From Pseudorasbora parva (Eukaryota > Chordata > Actinopteri > Cypriniformes > Gobionidae): 64,000 bases of DNA. Each line of letters starts with the position of its first letter. Position 1 is the first letter of the stretch. The stretch spans positions 27,747,955-27,811,954 of the forward strand of contig NC_090178.1 of the NCBI RefSeq assembly GCF_024679245.1, written 5' to 3'. Positions 1-10,409 of the stretch are shown here, one piece after another. The translations under genes were made by a program, and so were the position numbers. The notes below the pieces were generated by a model. The model did not search any database, was not told the DNA's origin, and worked only from the letters and a program-made list of their open reading frames with translations.

Positions 1-1263
1 TACTTTGCATGGGAAATCGTTAGGGATTGCAGATGTTGATGGTCGACTGCCCCCTCTCCCTCGGCTCTTCTCTTGAGTTGAAAGCAGTTTCTCTAGAAGG
101 AACACCACTCTATCCATTGTAGCATGATCACTGTTAGAGGCTTGGGGAACTGGAAAAACAGACTGTTGAGGCATGCACCATGCACCAGAAATTTCTCCCT
201 CTTCAGCTTTTGCTACATGTTGAGCTCTGCTAGATTTTGTTGAAAGTTTGTCCCTGTGATAGCTATCAACCATTTCTTGAACTTCTCCAACAGTCCATTT
301 CTCAACTGGTTTACTCCGAAAAGCAGTGTAGAGGGCTGGTTCAGGGCAGTGTTTTATAAACATCATAGCTGCTTCATGACCTGGATCCTCAACCCTCTTT
401 CCTTGTCTCTGCAAACAGTCATTGGCAAGATCAATGGTTTTATTAAGTCTTATCCAGTAGTCAAGGCTGCTCTCGAGTTGTCTTGGCAACGTTGAATAAA
501 AATCAGCTAGAGGTGTTGTTGTGGAAATAGACTCTCCAAAGTGCTGTCTGAGAATATCATAGATAACATCAGGGTCTCTGCTGATGTTTACTAATGGGCT
601 ATTGCGAATTCCGATTCGGACAATATCCTTAGCACGTCCAAGTAGTCTGTCCATTATCTCGGCACCACGTTCCGACGCGCTACACCCTTTCTTGGTTAAG
701 TACAATTGCATCATTTCTTGCCATTCAGTCACTGTACATCTGTCTGAGCCATCACCACGGAAAAAAGGTGGTTCTTTTATTTCTGGCTTTAGAATTAGGT
801 TTAATTTTGACCAGTCATGATTGTGCCCTATGGTGCTTGGTTCGGGAGGGGTCGTTGAAGTGTTAGACTCTTGAGCCCTTGAGCTTGCAAAGCTTGAAGC
901 TACTTGTGCTCCTATTTCGCTACCTAGTTGTTTGACTAGATCTACTAGGGTTTGTTTTAAATCCTCAGGATGACTTTGGTCGGGGCTGGGGGCAGCTCCG
1001 CCTTGTTGACCTACGCTATAACCAGGTCTGTGTATTGCTAGTGGGGACATTGTAGAAACCCTGGCCCTGTGTTCAATCATACTAACCAGCTGCTCTCCCC
1101 GTCCTATCCCCGTAATATTCCCAGCTGGTGTTTGGGGTGTGCTCATTATACCTGTGACAACACTGTGACTATCCACATTTTCCCCATTGTTAGTATCGAA
1201 CTCAGCAATTACATGCCCCTGCAATGTCTGATCACTTTCTTGACATTCAAAATTCACTGACAT
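1..1263 (-). CDS. gag of gypsy element B (partial, runs off left edge)
   Basis: Reading the complement from an ATG at 1263-1261, the frame stays open for 421 codons to the window edge. The product would be the structural capsid (gag) protein of an LTR retrotransposon. Its N-terminal ~120 residues are rich in Gly, Pro, Ser and Gln. After that comes a capsid-like helical region starting around WSKLNLILKPE and containing FFRGDGSDRC and WQEMMQLYLTKKG, then conserved-looking Trp/Leu blocks such as LDYWIRLNKTIDLAN. No zinc knuckle is seen before the edge. The ATG lies about 195 bp downstream of a His-tRNA-type primer site, the normal layout for gag. Family assignment is by layout and composition, so the exact lineage is unknown. 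Confidence 0.75.
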   Translation of the reverse strand, partial: MSVNFECQESDQTLQGHVIAEFDTNNGENVDSHSVVTGIMSTPQTPAGNITGIGRGEQLVSMIEHRARVSTMSPLAIHRPGYSVGQQGGAAPSPDQSHPEDLKQTLVDLVKQLGSEIGAQVASSFASSRAQESNTSTTPPEPSTIGHNHDWSKLNLILKPEIKEPPFFRGDGSDRCTVTEWQEMMQLYLTKKGCSASERGAEIMDRLLGRAKDIVRIGIRNSPLVNISRDPDVIYDILRQHFGESISTTTPLADFYSTLPRQLESSLDYWIRLNKTIDLANDCLQRQGKRVEDPGHEAAMMFIKHCPEPALYTAFRSKPVEKWTVGEVQEMVDSYHRDKLSTKSSRAQHVAKAEEGEISGAWCMPQQSVFPVPQASNSDHATMDRVVFLLEKLLSTQEKSRGRGGSRPSTSAIPNDFPCKV

Positions 1264-1458
1264 TTTTGTTACAGTTTCTGTCTATAGTGTGTTCTCCTCT
1301 GTCTTTTGTACTTTTGCGTTGTGTTTGCACAGTGTCTAATGTTCTCTGTTGAGTTGATTCACAACTTTATCACCTTCTTCCTATTTAGGATAACCGGATG
1401 TGGCCTTGGAATCCTGGTTGTAACTGGGTCCCCGGCGATCTGCAGCCGCTGATCTATG
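1264..1458 (-). other. untranslated leader of element B
   Basis: This stretch lies between the primer-binding site and the gag start of minus-strand element B. I see no open frame of note in it. It is the expected 5' leader. Confidence 0.5.
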
Positions 1459-1476
1459 ATCCGGGTCACGGCACCA
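1459..1476 (-). promoter_or_regulatory. tRNA-His primer-binding site of element B
   Basis: The plus strand reads ATCCGGGTCACGGCACCA, which closely matches the 3' end of a vertebrate tRNA-His including CCA. On the minus strand this is TGGTGCCGTGACCCGGAT, a standard reverse-transcription primer site. It sits 3 nt downstream (minus sense) of an LTR end reading CGCTACA. This fixes the orientation of element B and the inner LTR border at 1480. Confidence 0.85.
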
Positions 1477-1559
1477 ATCTGTAGCGGGTTCACTTTATGT
1501 ACCACAGGATCAAACCCAAATAAGGACAAACACCAGTAATGCCTTTCCTTAGGTGTTTA

Positions 1560-1642
1560 CTGCAAAGCATGAAATGAGGCAGTGTTACAACAATCATCCA
1601 TTCTGGTTTCACAATCTCTCTTCAGAACGTTTCACGCAGACT
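1560..1642 (-). repeat. intron-less duplicate of upstream LTR exons
   Basis: Positions 1560-1617 repeat 1788-1845 exactly, and 1616-1642 repeat 2326-2352 exactly. The two source segments are fused here without the 482 bp between them. Read on the minus strand, the missing piece begins GTATGT and ends TTTGCAG, and the fused junction is gagag/attgt, precisely what splicing would give. The segment begins at the A of a predicted initiator and continues through to the LTR end. It looks like cDNA of spliced element RNA. Confidence 0.8.
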
Positions 1643-1843
1643 CTTATTACAGGTTTCTTTTGTTTTTACAGTATCTTGTTCCACTAAGATACATTACACC
1701 AAAGGCACATTCTTTTTATATAGAATTAATATGATTTACGAATACTGAAAATCAATAAAGCAATAATAAATGAACAATAACTCATACCTGCAAAGCATGA
1801 AATGAGGCAGTGTTACAACAATCATCCATTCTGGTTTCACAAT

Positions 1844-2325
1844 CTGCAAATACATCATTCAGTTAGTGCATTGCCCCATTTTTATAATATGCAGGTGATT
1901 TACAATACCAAAGAAACAATTCAGTTTCAGTTTTCCTCTCCTTAACGCATATAACGTGCTTTGAGTCATAAACTACATTACCCAAAATGCACCGCCGGTA
2001 ACTGGCGCGCATTTCACTTTGTACAGCAAGGGATCAACCACTCACGTCATCAAAACGTAACGAAATGAAACTCAGATAAACATTAATAAACATCTTCATA
2101 CTCATGAGAAGAAACATAATACATATACTGATATTTTAGATGTGACATTCGTAGAAATACGACACAATCGCACTTTTAATGCGATACAGTTTATGCAAAA
2201 CTCTAATTTGACAAGGAACAGGATCAACAATAGTATTGCTGAATATTTTGTTCTGATTTCATCGTAACTCATATTTATTATGCTCTAGGAAAATGTTTGA
2301 GTCGTCTATTAACAGAGACACATAC
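1844..2325 (-). other. GT-AG intron in LTR/5' UTR of element B
   Basis: On the minus strand the segment starts GTATGTG after exon end GAGAG and ends with TTTGCAG before ATTGTG. It is absent from the neighbouring duplicate at 1560-1642, which is direct evidence that this piece is removed from RNA. Exon 2 (1788-1843, 56 nt) is itself followed by another donor-like GTATGAG at 1787. Confidence 0.75.
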
Positions 2326-2345
2326 CTCTCTTCAGAACGTTTCAC

Positions 2346-2378
2346 GCAGACTGAAGAGTGCGACACCAGAGGAATATA
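2346..2378 (-). promoter_or_regulatory. predicted TATA/Inr core promoter of element B LTR
   Basis: On the minus strand TATATT (2378-2373) lies about 26 nt upstream of TCAGTCT, a good initiator match with its A at 2352. The homology with the spliced duplicate (1642) stops at exactly this A, which supports it as the RNA 5' end. Confidence 0.6.
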
Positions 2379-2703
2379 CCATAGGTTGAAGAGGGGAGTA
2401 CACCACATCAGCGAAGCGCAAAAAGGAAATAAAACATTCCTCCAAACAAACATGCAGCACCATACAGTAGTGTGATGACGCCCAACAAACCAAAATATTA
2501 AATGCTGTGTCAAAGAGACGCAATTTCCACTCAGCATACATAATATATATATACTCCCAACCCCTCCCCCATAACGAAACAATGGATCATCTCAGATCGT
2601 CTTTCTGCACCTGGTCTTTCTTAAAGTAACAAAGTTTGATGAATTATAACTTTTACTTTAATTTTAATACATGCTTTACACCATTACACTTACTAATCTT
2701 AAA

Positions 2704-3688
2704 TCCAGGAGGTGAATGCTGTGCTATCTGCGATGTGGAGCTGAAGAAACCGCTGGGTAAGGACATGTTGATGGTTGATGCATCACCCGCTACGCCATTA
2801 CCAGCAGGAGTACTGCTGCAGCCTATGCTGGTACATGGCCCTGCTGTGGATGGTCACATCACTGTACTTAACCAAAATGAGTCTCTTAGAAAAACAGTCA
2901 TTCCAGTTGGAACTGTCTTAGGTCAACTGTGTCATGCTGATCCAGTCGTTCCATCCATGAAGATTGAAACTGAAACAGTGACTGTACCAGCAGAGTTAGA
3001 CCCTCATCTGATTCAGTTTGGCGATTCACCCATATCACCACAATGGAAAGCACGACTCCGTCAAAAGCTATGTGAGCGAGCAAAGGTTTTCTCCTTGCAT
3101 GAGTGGGATGTCGGCCTGGCCAAAGATGTGGAACATCATATCAGAATGACAGAAGAAAAGCCATTCAGAGAGCGGTCAAGACGCTTGGCCCCAGCAGACA
3201 TTGATGATGTTCTTCAGCACTTACAAGAGTTGTTAAAGGCTGGGATCATTAAGGAATCACGGAGTCAGTATGCATCACCTATTGTGATAGCCAGAAAGAA
3301 GACGGGGCGTATTAGAATGTGCATTGATTACAGGACCCTTAATCAGCGTACCATTCCAGACCAATACACGACTCCTCGCATAGACGACGCATTGGACTGT
3401 TTGACTGGGAGCAAATGGTTTTCTGTCCTTGACTTACGTAGTGGCTACTATCAGATCGCCATGGCGGAGGAGGATAAGGAGAAAACCGCCCTAATATGTC
3501 CATTAGGATTTTTCCAATTTGAAAGGATGCCACAAGGAATAACTGGAGCCCCAGCTACGTTCCAAAGACTCATGGAGAAAGCTGTCGGTGATATGAATCT
3601 CCTTCAAGTGTTAGTCTATCTGGATGATCTCATAGTCTTCGGACGTTCACTGGAAGAACACGAAGAACGCCTCATGCGAGTGCTGGAC
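2704..3688 (+). pseudogene. element A pol, part 1: reverse transcriptase N-terminal half
   Basis: This open stretch encodes the region after the protease and then the fingers/palm of a Ty3/gypsy reverse transcriptase, which copies element RNA into DNA in the particle. Visible RT blocks are ESRSQYASPIVIARKK, MCIDYRTLNQ, FSVLDLRSGYYQI, the MPQGITGAPATFQRLM block and the active-site YLDD in LVYLDDLIVFGRS (nucleotides about 3616-3654). Residues upstream of about 2704 are AT-rich and not RT-like. The frame ends in a LINE insertion after the codon for Asp at 3686-3688 and resumes in phase at 4469. It is broken only by insertion here, not by point mutation. Confidence 0.85.
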
Positions 3689-4463
3689 ATTTACATTTAC
3701 ATTTAATCATTTAGCAGACGCTTTTATCCAAAGCGACTTACAAAAAAGGGTAGAGCAATAGAAGCAACGAAACAAACAAAGCCAACAACCTGTAAGAGCT
3801 GTAAGAAATCTCAATTAATTAGCACAGTACACAACTGTTTTTTTTTTTATTTGTTTTTTTTATAGCCAGCTACAACAAATACTCACGTACGGAAAATACA
3901 GAACACTGGATTTGGATAGCTAAGATAACAACCCATTAGGACTAAGGCTGATGCCCCAACTGTTGTCGTTAATGCGGATTCAGTGGCCCAATGGGTTGGT
4001 TTTGTATGGCATTCTAGCTAAACGCGCAGCAATAGCCATCGACAGCAAAAACTCACGTACGCAAAATACAGAACACTGGATTTTGGTAGCTGTGATAACT
4101 ATGTAACATACCCGCCTGAAGGCACAAATCCGGATGAGCGACGTAGATATGATCAGTAAGTGCTATTCTTTATTGGTCAAGTGCAATAGGAAAAGTGCGA
4201 TTGGAAAAGATGTGTCTTAAGATGTTTTTTAAAAATGGCTACAGACTCGGCAGCACGAATTGAGATCGGCAGGTCATTCCACCAGGTGGGAACGGTCCAG
4301 GAAAATGTCCGTGAGAGCGATTTCATGCCTCTTTGGGAAGGAACCACGAGGCGCCGCTCATTCGCAGAACGCAAGCTTCTGGAGGGTGTGTAAGTCTGAA
4401 CAATTGAGTTTAGGTATAATGGTGCGGAACCAGTGGTTGTTTTGTAGGCGAGAACTAGAGCCT
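3689..4463 (-). mobile_element. 5'-truncated L2-type LINE insertion in element A
   Basis: The 775-bp insert is flanked by the 5-bp duplication TGGAC (3684-3688 and 4464-4468). On the minus strand it ends with the fish L2-type 3' tail (...GTAAGTCGCTTTGGATAAA..., then AAATGTAAATGTAAAT short repeats). It also carries the C-terminal end of a LINE ORF2, with blocks such as YKTTTGSAPLYL, RSLRSANERRLVVP, TWWNDLPISIR and FKKHLKTHLF, stopping at 4177. This is normal for a LINE copy truncated at its 5' end during insertion. Clade is assigned from tail and C-terminal motifs. Confidence 0.8.
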
Positions 4464-4468
4464 TGGAC

Positions 4469-4777
4469 AGACTCGAAGAGGTGGGACTAAAGTTATCATT
4501 GGACAAGTGTCAATTCTGTCAACCCAGAGTGAAGTATGTCGGTCACATAGTGTCCGCTGATGGTGTTGCTACTGACCCTGAAAAGCTAGAGGCAGTTTCC
4601 AGATGGCCTATGCCCACAGACCTTAAGTCCTTGCGGTCTTTCCTGGGGTTCTGTGGGTATTATCGACGTTTCATAGCAAACTACTCTGCTATCGTTAGAC
4701 CCCTAACGGAACTGACAAAGGGATATGCACCCCCGCAGTGGGGGAAGATACAAGTCCCAGACAAGACCAAGACGTAC
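4469..4777 (+). pseudogene. element A pol, part 2: reverse transcriptase C-terminal half
   Basis: After the LINE the RT continues in phase with RLEEVGLKLSLDKCQF, VKYVGHIVSADGV, and the connection block LRSFLGFCGYYRRFIANYS. These are classic gypsy RT thumb and tether motifs. The frame then meets the CGTAC target duplication at 4773-4777 and the first LTR of element C. Dropping element C and one CGTAC copy, the codons TAC|TTT continue at 21472. Confidence 0.85.
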
Positions 4778-5655
4778 TGTCACAGGTTAACCTGTTGACC
4801 ATATAAAGTTGGACTTGCAAACATTCACCCATTTCACTTGTACTATGCATTGCCAGCAATATTTACATCGGTGTACACATTAGGAAGGTGTTATGGAGTT
4901 TTTGTTTTGTTCAGTCTAAAATTTGTTTCTGCTGTGTTTTGTTCTAGTTTTCAATTTGTATAGTTTCTTAAGTTTTTCATTATGTATCTACATAACAAAA
5001 TGCCAGAACACAATATCTCATGTTATAATTACCTTTTATTTACCCTACAATATTTTTACAAACCTTGTTGCAGTTAAACTTCCCGGTTCACCAATACACG
5101 TTGTACAATCAAACCTTTTGTTTAGGTCAAACTGTCTTTTAAAGCTGCAGCCACATCACTTCCTGTGGAAGCTGCCATTTTGGTGTGATGTCAGAAGGGT
5201 AGGATTTGGGAATAGATGTTTTGCCCTTTAATTGGATGTTAAACTCCTTAATGGCTGCTGTATAAGCGGTTTGGTAGATTGTCTTGGTAAAATGGGTAAC
5301 TACAGTATTTAATTGTATTGTTACAAACATTTAAATTTGTTTTTATTACTTGGTATACCCTGTAGGTGGGGCTTCAGCCTATAAATAGGCTTGCTGATTG
5401 AGAGGATTTCAGTTCTGATTATGGACTCAGTGGAAGCACATACTGAGCACTGGTGCAAACTTGGGCCTTTTGGTGTAGCCAGATTAGCACATTGTTGCTG
5501 TTTTGTTTTCTTTTTGTACAGTTTTTATTTATTCTTGTTTTCTCCTGCACTGTAAATATTTTTGCACCTTCCAATAAAACACCCTTTTTGGATTTCGCAA
5601 CTTTTTGTACAGCACGTCATTTCCTTTTCCACTCCAACTGGTTGGCCTCCCTACA
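4778..5655 (+). repeat. 5' LTR of element C
   Basis: 878 bp, beginning TGTCACAGG and ending CCCTACA. A TATAAATA box lies at 5380-5387 and an AATAAA signal at 5573-5578, giving a sensible U3/R/U5 layout. By eye it differs from the 3' LTR at only about seven positions, so the insertion is fairly recent. Confidence 0.9.
5380..5387 (+). promoter_or_regulatory. TATA box in element C LTR
   Basis: TATAAATA in the LTR, about 190 bp upstream of AATAAA at 5573. The same box recurs in the 3' LTR near 21191. It is the likely core promoter for element C RNA. Confidence 0.6.
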
Positions 5656-5657
5656 TA

Positions 5658-5675
5658 TGGTGTCAGAAGTGGGAT
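5658..5675 (+). promoter_or_regulatory. tRNA-Leu primer-binding site of element C
   Basis: TGGTGTCAGAAGTGGGAT begins 2 nt after the LTR end. It is complementary to the 3' end of vertebrate tRNA-Leu (...ATCCCACTTCTGACACCA). Confidence 0.8.
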
Positions 5676-5722
5676 GTCTCACCAGTGAGTGACGTGCCTG
5701 GAAAAATTGTTGCCCTGCTGAC

Positions 5723-6277
5723 ATGCCACCCAAAACTAGGACTCAGCCTATGGAGGGCACAGATGCAGAGATGGATCAAGGTGCTGTTGGCGGTGTTTTG
5801 GAGGAGCGATTGCGGCCTGTGGAAGTCCCCGCCACTGGAGGAGATGCTGCAATCACAGCGCTGGCACAAATGTTCCAGTCATTCATGCAGTATCAAAAGG
5901 ACCGGGATGAGAAGCAGGAGAGAGAGACTGCTCGACGTGAACAAAATTATAAGGTTATCAGTCACCAGGTCACCCAACTGCAGCTAGACATGGAGAGGAA
6001 GAGACATGGAGCTGAAATGCGGGTGTTAGACCATGACCCTCGAATAGCCAAGCTCGAGGACAGTGATGATATTGAACACTATTTAACTACTTTTGAAAGA
6101 CTTACAGAGGTGTATCAGTGGCCAAGGGGAGACTGGGCCATCCGCCTAATTCCCTTGTTAACGGGCAAGGCCCGAAGTGCTTTTGTGGCTATGAACCCCT
6201 CACAAACCAGAGACTATGACCAAGTGAAAGCTGCAATTCTAAAAAATATGAAATCAGTGCTGAAACATATCGGTTAA
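5723..6277 (+). pseudogene. element C gag, N-terminal part (ends in a frameshift)
   Basis: This is the start of the structural polyprotein: an acidic/Gln-rich N terminus (MPPKTRTQPMEGTDAEMDQ), a charged helical stretch around residues 55-95 likely to form a coiled coil, and a capsid-like segment with HYLTTFERL and WAIRLIPLLTGKA. The frame ends at 6277 because of an apparent one-base loss in the A run at about 6240-6247. The gag similarity continues in the next frame at once and runs into the 6343-7890 frame. The start ATG is the first good one after the primer site. The break probably inactivates this copy unless frameshifting is used. Confidence 0.75.
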
Positions 6278-7890
6278 GATTCCGGTCCCTTAGTACCCCT
6301 GCTGATGAGACCCCTACAGAACTCTACATCCGACTGAAGGACGTGTTCTCCAAATGGGTACGCTATGAACAAAGTAATAAGAGGGACATCATGGAGACCC
6401 TAGTCCTGGAGCAGTACCTGCGAGTGTTGTATCCTGAGGTGAGGACCTGGGTAAAGGAGAGAAATCCTGACACTGCTGGGGGGGCGGCAACACTGGTCGA
6501 GGCCTCCATTGCTGCCCGGAAGGGACCAGGAACAACCCGATATGCGGGCATCCTACACTCTTCGAAGGGTAAGTCTGAAGGGGTGGGGGTGGGTTCAAAC
6601 TCTCAAAGTGGTCCTAAGATCTTTAAGCCCTTCCATGCGAAACCTACAACGTCTGCCCCTGAGCCCCAGTCAACACTTAAGGGAGAGAGTGTTGTATGTT
6701 ATAACTGTGGTGAGCCAGGTCACACTAGGCCCCTTTGCCCACTTAAAAAGCCCAAGACAGCTGGTCTTTGCTATGTGCCCCGGCCAGAACAGTTACAAAC
6801 GCAGCCCGATAGGGAGCCAATCATCACTGTACTTTTAAATGGTAAACCCCTTCCAGCTTTGGTGGATACAGGTTGTTCCCATACACTGGTACAGGCCCAA
6901 TATATACCCAGAGATTCCTGGAGTGAAGAAGAGACAGTAACAGTGTGTTGTGTGCATGGGGATAGCACTAAGTTACCTATGGCTGAGGTTTATATTGAGG
7001 CCTGTAATCAATCATATCTGATGAATGTTGGCATTGCAACCAAGCTGCCCTATCCTGTTCTGTTAGGTACTGACTTCCCTGCGCTAGCTGACTTGGTTCA
7101 AGAAACTGTATGGTGTGGCATGGTTACAAGATCCCAAGTAAAGCAGCTTACTCAGGGCCCAGTGCTTCCAGAAACAACCCTAGACACACTGCAAGAATTG
7201 CCCTTTAGCTCTGAGACTAGCTTAGGTGAATCAAGGCCTACAGAGCAGGAAAGACTACAGAAACGAAGGGAGTGGGTTGAGGAGTTGTGGGAAACTTCAG
7301 AGCAAGCTGAGGTAGGGGAAGAAGAACCCGAACTCACTGAAGCTGACTTAGTTGTCCCTGGTAACCTGGCCCAGCTTCAGCGTGATGACTCAACCTTAAC
7401 TGAATGTTTTCAACAGGCTGAGGAAAAGGAAGGTGCCGAATCTCTGTTTGGTGAGACTTTTGTGGTGCAAAATGGTCTTTTATACAGACAGAGTAAAGAA
7501 GACGGACTGCAGCTTATAGTACCTAAGGCATACAGGAGGGAGGTGTTAGAACTTGGACATTCTATCCCCTGGGCAGGTCACTTGGCTTTTATGAAGACGT
7601 TAATGCGAATTGCCAAAAGATTCTACTGGCCAAAGATGTACAGTGAGGTTAAAGAGTTCTGTAAATCATGTCCAGAGTGCCAGCTCACTACTGGCCGTAC
7701 TCCTGCCTATGCACCACTCATACCACTTCCAGTAGTTGACACTCCTTTTGAGCGAATAGGAGTAGACATAGTTGGGCCTGTGGAAAAGAGTCAGAGAGGG
7801 AACCGATTTATCTTGGTCATTTGCGATTACGCTACCAGGTACCCTGAGGCATACCCACTACGAGAGGTCACAGCTAAGCAAATAGCTTCT
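6248..7890 (+). pseudogene. element C gag C-terminus, protease and integrase N-terminal half
   Basis: After the frameshift the polyprotein continues to the element D insertion. Order: end of capsid (VLEQYLRVLYPEV); a CCHC zinc knuckle CYNCGEPGHTRPLC at about 6698-6739, for RNA binding; an aspartic protease with the active-site triplet in ALVDTGCSHTLVQ near 6859; a charged linker; the integrase HHCC zinc finger (GHLAFMKTLMRIAKRFYWP...CKSCPECQ, 7570-7682); and the first catalytic Asp in GVDIVGP near 7763. Integrase directly following protease, with no RT between, is the Gmr1 order. Coding stops at the TTCT duplication (7887-7890) and resumes in phase at 18358. Confidence 0.85.
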
Positions 7891-9704
7891 TGTAACAACA
7901 ATGACTTATGAGTTTAATGTCTCGGGGAATAATTAACTCAAAAGGGATTTAATATTCAATATTCATGAATTTATGAATATAATTTGCCCGTTGTTCATTA
8001 CGTATTAAAATTTTCCGATAGGGAAAATTGTTTAATTAAATACAAGTAACCCTTTATGAAATTGCTTGAAATTATCCTACTAAGTTTGTCCTGCAAATTA
8101 GTTATAGACTTTTCAAATCAATTCTCAATAAGGGATTACTGCTTTACGAGCGCATAAGAAACATTAACTTTACTGATCAGGATAAGTTCAATATTTCAAA
8201 TGGTCAAACAGTTTACTTTACTAACATAGTAGCATAAGCAGTTAGGTAACGTTAGATCGCAAGTTTCATTGACTTTGTGTATGTGGCAGAATAACAGATT
8301 CAACTCATTAAATGTCTTTTAGAGGTTTAATAAACACAGACCAAAAATAACACTACAATTCACACAGAAAGTACATACTAAATATGCATCAAGAGAGTAG
8401 AAGTATAGATATTAACGAAAAATACATAAAAGAGAATAATGAATAGACTGAAGTTAGAGAGAGATAAAAGAGAGAGATGAGAGAGAGAGAGAGACAAAGA
8501 GAGTGGGGGGGGGGTAAGAAGCAGCTTTCCTTCAGTTCATCAAATACGACCTTCACGGAGTTAACTTGTCCCAACGGGAAAGTAACACACCCTCTTTACA
8601 GCAGTAAGAATAAGAATAAGAATACTTGCATTCTTTTTGGTTTCGTTTTGGCTTCTCGCTTGTGTGCTGCGTGTTCCTGCGTGTTCGGTGGGTTTTTCCG
8701 AGGTCGGGAGGAAAGCAGCTTTTCTCTAGCGGCGCCTCGTGTTCTCCTTCTGAAGAAGAATGCCCTTGTGGCTAGTAAGTTGATGACTCAGTAGGGAAGC
8801 GAGGAGAACAGGATTGTTGAAGATCGGATTGTAGAAGAGAAGATTTTTGGAAGAGCTGAGGCCTGTTGGCCCCATAGTGTGGTGGGCCTCGGTTTCTGGT
8901 CCCACACAGCACATGGCTCGGTGTCTGGAGCCCCTCCCTGCTTGGGGGGGGGGGGGGGGCTGGTGGTTCAGCCAGGGAGAGAAGACGAGAGCATTTCGGA
9001 AGAGACTTTCAGAAGAAGAGTGCGAAGGTAAGAGATTTTCAGAGAAGAGACCGGGAGGGCATCCGAGGTCCTCCTTTTATGGTCTGGGCGTAGTCCCACC
9101 CTCCAGGGTTAGACTTAACCAATGAGATTGTTGGGATTTCCAGGCGGGAAATTCCTCAGAAGATTTTATGGCCCTTTGTTTGAAAGTTCGACTCAGTGGG
9201 TCTCTGAGTCTTCATACTATAATTAATGCAACAAACACACACTGCATTTTCTGAATAAGTGATATACATGGAAGTGTAAGTCGTGAAGTGAGCATTAATT
9301 TGATAGGAGACATGACATATATGAGGTTATCTGAACTAGTACTTTGTTAAGACAAAGACAAAAAGATGCAAAATACCATACAGAATAAACATTTTACAAT
9401 ACAGTTATGTGTTTACATATAATGTCCTGGGGTGCATGTTCATTTATAGATGGTTTGTCTATAATTTGAGGCAAAAGCTCTGTGTCTTAAACTCTTTGTG
9501 TAAACTCTGTGTACAGCACTCCTGCACTTTTCTGTGGCCAAATTCTTTTGAGCCATAAAACATCTTATCAGATGGTTTCCAGGGTAACGAAGAATCTTTC
9601 TATGTTGTGTTGGGGGAAGGTCTGTCAGTAAGCACAACGCTTTCAAAAACATATTTGTTAAATGTAACTGGCGATTGTGTGTTTGATTCGCCTGAGTCGC
9701 TACA
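7891..9704 (-). repeat. 3' LTR of element D
   Basis: 1814 bp, plus strand TGTAACAAC...GTCGCTACA. It is nearly the same as 16545-18353. It contains a GA-rich stretch near 8450-8500 and G runs near 8505 and 8947 that differ in length between the LTRs. Short frames inside it, repeated in the other LTR, are not genes. Confidence 0.88.
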
Positions 9705-9720
9705 TAATCCCCCCTTTCGC
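9705..9720 (-). promoter_or_regulatory. polypurine tract of element D
   Basis: On the minus strand AGCGAAAGGGGGGATTA immediately precedes the LTR start TGTAGCGAC. This is the expected plus-strand primer site and shows that D lies on the minus strand. Confidence 0.75.
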
Positions 9721-10409
9721 TAGTTGTTGTCCCTCCTATGGACAACAACGAGCGATATCAAAGGTTCAGGAAGATCAGACACACCATAGCAATGTTAGGC
9801 TCCAGTTGTTTGTGTCTCCTGAAGTGATGGTCGTTCCACGGCAGATAAGGCAGACAGTAGCCACGTTCAGGTCTCTGTGCTTGTGCAGCAGGTGCCGAGG
9901 CAGCAGGTGCCCTGACGGTGCGTCACCTGTCATCCAGAAGTCTGTTTGTGTGGTGCAGGTGTGCTGTGGGCTTTCTGCAGCCCTGGGTGGAACCATGTTC
10001 CTCGCAATGGCCAGTCAGTCCTTTAGGTCTCCTGCCTAGGAAGATGGACTGTGCATCTTGACACTTTTATGTCCTATGCTGACTAGGAACTTTTCCAGAG
10101 GGTGCCTCGCATTGTGGCCAGGCTGGGTGCCTTCTGGTGATCCACTTTGGTTTCTCTGTTTCAAAGTTCAAAGTCATTGGGGTTTTGAGAATCCCTTCAG
10201 AGGCGGCCTTGTGTTCGTTTAAGGCCTTCTTTCTCAAATCACATGCATGACATAGTGTGGGGCTTGGCAGTATTGCCTACAAGGTGACTAACTGGTGTTG
10301 GAGGAGAAGGTTCTTGAAGCTGGTGTAAGGTTAGGCAGAGGGCTTGGGCTCCTCCCCCCCTTTGCGTCTGTGTGCAGGGCTGGAGGAGCTTGCGCTGCTG
10401 ATGTGAAGT
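9721..10409 (-). other. 3' non-coding part of element D
   Basis: This lies between the end of the D pol frame and the polypurine tract. Short overlapping frames exist on both strands but show no recognisable domain. It may include remnants of the lost integrase C-terminus. Confidence 0.35.

Larger units (their letters stand above)
1480..2680 (-). repeat. 5' LTR of element B (outer border approximate)
   Basis: The inner border is firm: minus-strand ...CGCTACA at 1480, followed by 3 nt and the primer site. The outer border must lie before element A coding sequence resumes near 2704. A TG on the minus strand at about 2679 (TGTAAAGC) is a candidate but not proven. The LTR contains a TATA/Inr promoter (2346-2378), a 482-bp intron with GT-AG ends, and a second, intron-less copy of the transcribed segment (1560-1642). 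The 3' LTR is outside the window, so the borders cannot be confirmed by comparison. Confidence 0.55.

Noticed and set aside
256..1260. Short plus-strand frames over element B gag
   Set aside because: They are antisense to a 421-codon open gag frame on the minus strand.
1..2704. Gag of B and pol of A as one element with an inverted 5' part
   Set aside because: The LTR next to gag B and the 3' LTR of A share only CGCTACA ends and a short TTGGGTTTGAT run. The simpler view is two elements.
4177..4506. 109-codon minus frame read as one gene
   Set aside because: Its start lies in element A. Only the part within 3689-4463 is LINE coding sequence.
8477..9125. Overlapping short frames repeated at 17158-17748
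   Set aside because: They are in the two LTRs of element D, shared only because the LTRs are copies, with no domain.
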